Assembly: GCF_022682495.2 (NCBI RefSeq)
Contig: NC_071392.1
Coordinates: 52,105,459 to 52,169,458, forward strand
Source of the DNA: Desmodus rotundus
Taxonomy: Eukaryota; Chordata; Mammalia; Chiroptera; Phyllostomidae
Direction of reading: 5' to 3'
Length of the DNA stretch: 64,000 nucleotides
Part shown: piece by piece, positions 58,171-64,000 of the stretch
Layout: the number at the start of each line of letters is the position of its first letter
Numbering within the stretch: the first letter of the stretch is position 1
The notes under the pieces: model-generated
What the model was told of the DNA's origin: nothing
Seen by the model: only the letters and a program-made list of their open reading frames with translations
The model's database searches: none
Made by a program: the position numbers and the translations under genes

Positions 58171-58539
58171 ACTATCATCGGTATTGTCGTTACCAGTAGT
58201 AATAGCAGTAGCAAGCTGAGACCCAAAGAATCTCATGAACCGGGACAATCTTTTTCATTCAGGTTTTCTTTAAACATTTGTTCAATGGATGTCACTAGCC
58301 AAAAATAGAGATTGAAAGTTGTCTTTCTTGTCAGTTTTGAGACACATTCCAACTCACCTCAAATCCAGGATGACTGTTTTTTTGCTTGTTTGTTTGTTTG
58401 TTTTTGCCAGTAATCACTCTGAAGCAAGTTAAGGAGCAAGTTAAAGAACAAATATTTCTTCAATGTCTTCTAGTAGTGTTCTGTGTTGGGTGCTGCCTCG
58501 TGGAGCATTAGTATTTATTTACAACCACTGTTGGTTAAG

Positions 58540-58690
58540 GATTATTGTTTCCACTATATAGATGAGGAAATGGGGGCTAAAGAAGCTCAAGAAATTTGCT
58601 TAATGTCACATAACTAATAAATGGCAGAAAAAGGATTCAGATAGACAATCTCCAACTTCAAATCCAATGCTCCTTCTGCTCTAAGGTAGT
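58540..58690 (-). mobile_element. MIR SINE relic
   Basis: CCACTATATAGATGAGGAAATGG, CTCAAGAAATTTGCTTAATG, TCACATAACTAATAAATGGC and CCAACTTCAAATCCAATGCTC follow antisense MIR. Confidence 0.82.
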
Positions 58691-58892
58691 CAGTCACTGA
58701 GGCATCGGTGCATTCACTGATACACCAAATACTCACCAATGCTTATTTAGTGGCCAATCTCATGTCCATAAGAGACTATGAAGAAATTTTAGCAATTACT
58801 TCCCTAGGCTAGCACTTGCTTCCACCAAAATCAAGAGATTACAGACTCTCAAGTTAATGGTCACTTGTGACACAATATTCCACAGCATCTAG

Positions 58893-59711
58893 TGTGGGGG
58901 GCTCCACCCGCAGGGGCCCCCCAAGCCGCCAGGGATGAGAATAAGTTTACGAAGACGTGATCTGCTTGGGGTGTAAAGGTGGCCGATCTCTCAAAGGAGA
59001 AGGGCCAAGAGCCTTTTCCTCAATGAGCTTTTATTGGGTTCAATTTGCATAGGAATACAGATGAAGCTCATCAATCATTGTCAGGCAGTAAGGATTAAAC
59101 AATAGATAACATACAAAGAACTCTGAGGGCTTATTCTGAGTTGGGTTAGTTAGTTAAAGGGCTATAAGATTTTTGGAAACAAACTCATTTCAGGCTTGGA
59201 CCCTTATCATTTAAATTGAGGGTATTAGCAAAACAGGTTTCACAGTATTTTATGCATTCTTTCTTAGGCCTGATCACCCCAGGGAACCTGCTCTTTCCAG
59301 CATAGGGCCACACCCACCTCTGTCATTGTTTCAGGCTTAAGTCAGGCAGGGGAAGTAAGGCAGCCAAGAGATTAGGAGACTTCTTGCAGACAGAATGAGG
59401 ACTCAGGCTATGTCAAAGCTGAGAGGCGAGGGTCCATCACCCCCTTTTTCTACAGCCCCCGAGTCCTTCCTTGTCGGCCTTTTCTGTGACCAGGCCTGTC
59501 TTAGGTCGTCCCTCCCTTGAGGAATCTTACCTGTCATTGCCTAACTGGTCAAGCTCAGGGCCAAGCAGGGTAAAGTAAAGTGGGCAGAGGTGGGGCCCCT
59601 GCCAGGGAGATAAGCTTTGTCACCTTGATGGCTTATGGTCCCAAGGTCTCTGACTCAGCCTTAACCATGGGGGTTTACAGCTTCTGAAACCAGGCAGGGT
59701 GATTCCCAACA
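58893..59711 (-). mobile_element. Solo LTR of an endogenous retrovirus, antisense
   Basis: An 819-bp block starts TGTGGGGGGCTCC and ends GGTGATTCCCAACA, the TG...CA ends of an LTR. It is flanked by ATCTAG (58887-58892) and ATATAG (59712-59717), a 5/6-matching 6-bp TSD. Read on the minus strand it begins TGTTGGGAATCACCC and carries a poly(A) signal (inverse of TTTATT at 59030-59035), 137 bp before its 3' end, so U3 would be about 59036-59711 and R-U5 58893-59030. No internal retroviral sequence, primer-binding site or second LTR is present, so the provirus was lost by recombination between its LTRs. The 6-bp TSD and the TGTTGGG start suggest class II (ERVK-like), but that is a guess. Confidence 0.82.
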
Positions 59712-61359
59712 ATATAGTAGGTGGTATCCCTACCTACCTGAAAGTCAGAGTCTGAAAGTCCTGGTCTGTTTTCTGAGCACTTCTAGAATCATTTTATTTT
59801 CCACTACCATTTCTGGGTAGTGGTTAGGTCTTTCCTGACAGTCTAAGATGGATCCTTTCTCCAAGAGATTATAAGGTACATTTAATTTTGCGGTTATATA
59901 TGCTGTGTGGAAGCCTCAGAATATACTCAATATTAAAGATAGGATTTTGTGTGCTGATTCTGATAGACTTCAGGTCAGTGTTCTCTTTCTAGGACAAAAA
60001 GTAGAGTGGCATTACTACTCTGGGAGAAGTGGATATATTGACTTAAAAGATATTGTTGAACTTTCAAGTGCCAGAAAGATGCTTAACAGTATATGGGATT
60101 AAAATAATATTTCTGACCAGTGAGCTCACTTTCATACTAAACATCAGTGAAGGAGTTCTTAAAATAGTATCTTCCCAACCTAAAAACAAAACTTAGGAAA
60201 GAATCCTTACCAGGGGGCCAGTAGAAAGGTATTTCATAGTGATGCGGTGTGCTCAGGAAAGCATAGAGGCTGAAAGAGCCCCTGCACTGCATCCTTTGCC
60301 TTTCCTGACCCAGAGCCAATCACAGAACTCTAGCATGAGAGTGCTCCTAGGGTTGCCAGATGTCTCTGCCTCTGTACCGCGATATGGCAGACCAGCAATG
60401 GTGGAGATCCTTTCTATATTGAGTTTTGGGGCCCCAAAGGCCCTTTGCGATACATGCATGGATTAAATTTTGGGGTGAGTAATTTTTGTGAAATGCCATA
60501 TCCACATTTTAAATTATTATTATCAGAATAACCAGTGTGCTTCCAGCAGTTTTCAGTATTCTGTTTTTTATGTTTTGAACACATACATAAAGCAACTTTA
60601 GTGTTATTAATTTAGAGGTTGGATTCACTTGCCTGGGTTGCTATAGTCTAGTTGTATGTTCCAAGGGGAAAGAGACAGGCTAGCTTTGTTTGTCATCACA
60701 CAGGAGCTCTCCTTTCCCCACTGAGTGGACTGCCCTTCTGGCTCCAGGGTTTTCAGCATTGGAAACAGTAACACTTCCTACCCTCCCCTGGGACAAGAAC
60801 ACATAAGCACAGTCTTTCATGGCTTACCAACAAGGAGCTCTCTCCTGCCACAGTTTAACCTCCAGATCCCTCTTACAAAGATTCATTGTGGACTTTTCTT
60901 CCTGGTTCCCGGTCCAGTCTCTGTATTCCACCCACCTATTCCTCTGACCTTTGGGCCCCAACACAATCTTCATTGCAACAGGACTTGAAGAATAAGAAAA
61001 AATCTTATCTGTATTGTTGCTGACTATTTAATGTACTGTCACAATATGTCTTTGAGCTCCCTTCTGACTGAATTGATTTCAAAGCTTGTTATTTTTTTTT
61101 TCTTCATCATTAATTCTAACTTGTAAACCTCCTCTAACCTCCACTTAACAAATGCTACCAGCATTTGCAACCAGGGTTCAGATAGGTCTCCCTCTCTGTC
61201 TTCTGCAGCACCCCTGAATTGTACTCTTTCCATGAAACCGCAGCTGCTTAATGTGTCTCTTTCAAAATGCATGGCACCCACTCCATTTCTGTGCTTTCTA
61301 AAATCATGTCTGGGGAAACTGAGAAGCTCCTTTTGAAGGATTACATTATGGCTTTGATT
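59712..61359. other. Unclassified intronic DNA
   Basis: No repeat I can name. The stretch 60690-60980 (GCTCCAGGGTTTTCAGCATT, CTTTCATGGCTTACCAACAA) reads like an old interspersed repeat, but I could not place it. Open frames at 60137-60466 and 60725-60988 lack any recognised domain. Confidence 0.5.
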
Positions 61360-62640
61360 TTTATTTATAAAACATAAAGGACTAATATATATCAGTTAGG
61401 ACATTTTGCTTTCAAACTGCATTGTAGCAAAATAATTGGAAGGCTGTTGCGGTGTGAAATATATGACAGCTTTACAGGACATAAAAAGCAGCTTTTTCTT
61501 TGTAATAGTGTAATTGCCTTAAACCCCACAATCATAATTGTTATCAAAAAATAATCCCAAGGAAGGGCTAATATAAGGTGAGCGGACTATAATAAGAGCT
61601 CTAATACACTCGATTCCTTGAACAGCAAATGCAGCTCTCAATCTCCTTGTGCTTTTAGTGTCAGTCAGAGAGCACTCAGTCATTTCTGCGCATCAAGCCT
61701 GCAGTATTGATTTTTCCACTGACTGAAACAGCCATATAAGCATAAATTTTGCATGAGCCTTTCACTTTGTAGACTCTCCTTTGGTCAGATGACACATGAT
61801 GTGAACATGAAGACTGTATAATAACAATGCATGGTCAACGTGCAGGCATTAAAGCATGGGCTCTCACAGCTCTGAAGGACAAAAGCCGGATGGGGAGAGT
61901 GCTGCCTTGCTGGTGCAGTGTGAGAAAAAAATAAATATCATCTCCATCTTGGCAGCCTGGGTGCAATTTTATTTTCTACTCCCCTCCTGTATTTTCACAT
62001 CTCCCTTCTAAAAGCCCTCACAACACACATACATACTCATTCCCTCACACACGTCTTATCATCTCCACCCACTCCGGGTAAAACTTGGCTTTATAAAGAG
62101 AGACACTGTGATAATGACTGAACCCGCTTAGTGCACCTCCCTCTGGTTTTCTCCATGTTGTTTTGTTGTGCGCTGTCCTTGATGTCATTTCTTTTGTGTT
62201 GGCCCTGGAGACTAAATAGTGTGTAACAACATTTGATAAGATCTGGTATTGTGCTGGGAAAAAAAAAATCCTTATCTAAAGATGTGGCTCATTGATACAC
62301 ATGTACAAGAAAAACCAACCCTTCTAAATAGCCACATTCCATTTGACCTGCCTTGGCCCTGTTTGAGATTTCCTTATTCATTAATAGTTCTTTATCTCAT
62401 GTCTTTATGATTTAAAAGGTTCTGCGTGCAGTGCAATCATTTTGTTAGGAGATTTCGCTAGTGGAAACAAGAGGTGAGTATAATCCTACCCCACAGTGTC
62501 TGATATCACCTTATCCCAGTTGGCATAATTGCTAGGTCACAGCTACCCTGCCCAGTTACATGAATTCGGGTGATTTGGTGTAATTAGTTTATATTGTGAT
62601 GTGAAGAATTCTAAAGATTAAGTTGAATTGGCCTGGGAAG
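61360..62640. promoter_or_regulatory. Repeat-poor block, candidate enhancer cluster
   Basis: About 1.3 kb in which I see no transposon relic, unusual for this window. It has many homeodomain and bicoid-type cores (AATAATTGG, GTAATTGCC, AATAATCCC, TAATTAG), a MEIS-type ATGACAGC near 61464, POU-like ATGCAT, and E-boxes. Conserved non-coding clusters are common in introns of developmental transcription factors. Conservation cannot be tested from one sequence, so this is a weak inference. Confidence 0.3.
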
Positions 62641-63421
62641 GAGTTAGGTTAACTATTTAAAAAAATCTCTATTGGCAAGGTAGAGTCCACTAGAAGGAGG
62701 TCACTATTTTCTTTTAAATAAAGATCATGGTGCAAAGCAAAGACTTGCTGTAATGAAAAATTGCAAATGCATTCACTTTTTCCTTTTGTGCAACCATTTG
62801 GAATAACAGTAATAACATTCACCTGGAATCCTGCTAACCTGGAGGAAGAGAGGTGCTGAAATTCAAATATCAGTATCTTATGAAGGATATAAACTCTACA
62901 TATGGGCAGCATTAGCTTTGATGAATGCAAACATGATCTGATTTATTTTTAAGAAGTGTACGTGAGTTCATTGAGAGTCTTTCCATTGCTCAGAAAAGAA
63001 AAATGGACTCTCTCATCTTTAATTCTTTTAATATTTTCCTGTTCCATAGGGGGTGCCTGCCTTCTGTGCTTGGCTTCATCAATGTTGCTCATTGTTTGAA
63101 AAGAGTTTTGAAAATCATTCTTTTTATTTCAGTTGATGGCATCACAGGAGATATTTCTACTTAAAACTGAAGTTATAGTGAGTAGTGTTCTCTGAGATGA
63201 GTGTTGGCCAAGGAGAACAAGCAAAATGACACTTATGAGCCTACGATTATAGATCAGCATGCAGAGTGAGGGGAAGGACTGATTTGTTTGCTCTTTATAG
63301 GAAAGTAAAAATTTGTGAAAAAAATAGAGTAAACTCTCTTGCTAATGCTTTATTTGATTGCCTCCTCCTCTGAAAATTGGCTCAAATACCAACTGGTCAA
63401 AATAAGGATGCTTTATGGTTA

Positions 63422-63597
63422 TAGTATTTTGTCATTTATAATGTGCACCCACATTTTGTGCACATTATACATGGGATTATTATACCCATTATTATGCCCA
63501 TGGTATGTAATCATTATACTCATGTGTAATGTGCATCCTTATTTTTCCCTCAAAAAGTTGGGCAAAAAAAGTGTGCATTATACATGGCAAAATACGG
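63422..63597. mobile_element. TA-flanked MITE with terminal inverted repeats
   Basis: The left end TAGTATTTTGTCATTTATAA (then TGTGCAC) pairs with the inverse of the right end (...GTGTGCATTATACATGGCAA AATACGG) over about 28 bp. TA flanks both sides (63420-63421 and 63598-63599). The interior repeats the GTGCA/TATACAT(G)GG phrases in both directions, so most of the 176 bp is palindromic. TA target and short size fit a Tc1/mariner- or pogo-type MITE; the family is not named. Confidence 0.75.
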
Positions 63598-63779
63598 TAA
63601 ATTAAAAGAAATGAAAATGAGATGATAGCTCCACAGCCCAGCCAAGCTCCCACTTCTGAGGTTCCTCCCCTCATTCAGGAAATTTAAGAAATGCAATTTT
63701 AAGCCTGGTATCTTGGAAGGTATTGACAAATACATGGGGGTCTGGGACATGCACAGAAACCAAAATCTGCTCACCAGAC

Positions 63780-63848
63780 CACCAGCTAGATATAAAGTTT
63801 CCTTCTTTTCTTTCTTTCTTTTTTCTTTCCTCTTTTTTTTTTTTTTTG
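63780..63848. repeat. CTTT/poly-T low-complexity tract
   Basis: TTTC/TTCTTT units running into about 18 T. It may be the antisense tail of a short interspersed element, but no body is visible. Confidence 0.75.
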
Positions 63849-64000
63849 CATATTGCTTTTGAGTTTCATCAATGTTGTCTCACCATTCACTTCATTCCTT
63901 TTTATCTTTGAGAGTTAATTCATTGTATGGAGCTGTCACAATTTGTTTTTCCATTTGCCAGTTGATGGACATTTGGATTGGTTCTATTTTTGATGTTATA
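63849..64000 (-). mobile_element. Old L1 (L1M-type), runs off the window
   Basis: GCTTTTGAGTTTCATCAATG, TCTTTGAGAGTTAATTCATTG TATGGAGCTGTCACAATTTG, then CCATTTGCCAGTTGATGGAC ATTTGGATTGGTTC is the antisense ORF2 3' signature of old L1. Truncated by the window end. Confidence 0.8.

Larger units (their letters stand above)
8852..64000 (+). other. POU6F2: POU6F2 downstream intron (partial)
   Basis: No further family exon can be found on the + strand after 8851. The 55 kb that follow consist of repeats (listed separately) and unclassified AT-rich DNA. POU6F2 is known to have very large introns in mammals, which fits. That the intron runs to the window end is inference. Confidence 0.7.

Noticed and set aside
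60137..60466. Possible small gene around overlapping frames on both strands
   Set aside because: No domain, no splice signals, no poly(A) or family resemblance; consistent with chance.
63339..63605. 88-residue frame near the window end
   Set aside because: It overlaps the TA-flanked MITE and has no family resemblance.

Overview
This window looks like intronic nuclear DNA from a mammal, most probably a bat (Yangochiroptera/vesper-bat type). The reasons are the AT-rich, gene-poor composition, the mammal-wide relics (MIR, L2, MER5A/MER20-like hAT elements), three tRNA-derived SINEs of the bat Ves type, L1 copies with the G-rich 3' UTR that I associate with bat L1, a young bat-type half-L1 (HAL1), and a relatively recent mariner. 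The species assignment is inference; I could not search a database.

The only host protein-coding sequence I can support is one 229-bp internal exon at 8623-8851 (+). Its translation matches the conserved N-terminal region of the POU-homeodomain factor POU6F2. It has a good acceptor and donor and leaves codon phase 1, so the whole window would lie inside POU6F2: at least 8.6 kb of the upstream intron and at least 55 kb of the downstream intron.

Layout: 1-8622 is upstream intron with sparse MIR/L2 relics, a perfect short hairpin, and a repeat-free AT-rich block (4290-4720) with homeodomain-type motifs. 8623-8851 is the exon. 8852-19400 is intron with a small hAT-like MITE, old L1/L2 pieces, one Ves SINE and two small L1 insertions. 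19430-30780 is an 11-kb block of LINE DNA, all antisense to the host gene except one small insert: an old HAL1/L1, a bat HAL1 fragment, a full-length but dead L1 (22870-29541) with a 19-bp target-site duplication (TSD), a TSD-flanked piece of L1 5' UTR in inverted orientation, and an old L1M 3' end. 30790-50560 is intron with a deleted mariner, MER20, two Ves SINEs and several truncated L1s. 50560-53420 is an old L1M split by a full-length sense-strand HAL1 (50857-52869). 53420-64000 holds MIR/L2 relics, an antisense solo LTR (58893-59711), a long repeat-poor stretch (61360-62640) that may be conserved regulatory DNA, and a TA-flanked MITE (63422-63597).

The genes do not form an operon or system. 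The biological story is one host gene and layers of retroposition. The main second-look items are the HAL1 architecture, the shared 3' terminal motif of HAL1 and L1, the TSD-flanked L1 5' UTR fragment without a poly(A) tail, the 54-bp L1 micro-insertion, and the candidate enhancers. I did not find a clear novel biological system. Family names for repeats come from remembered consensus features, and edges without a TSD are approximate.
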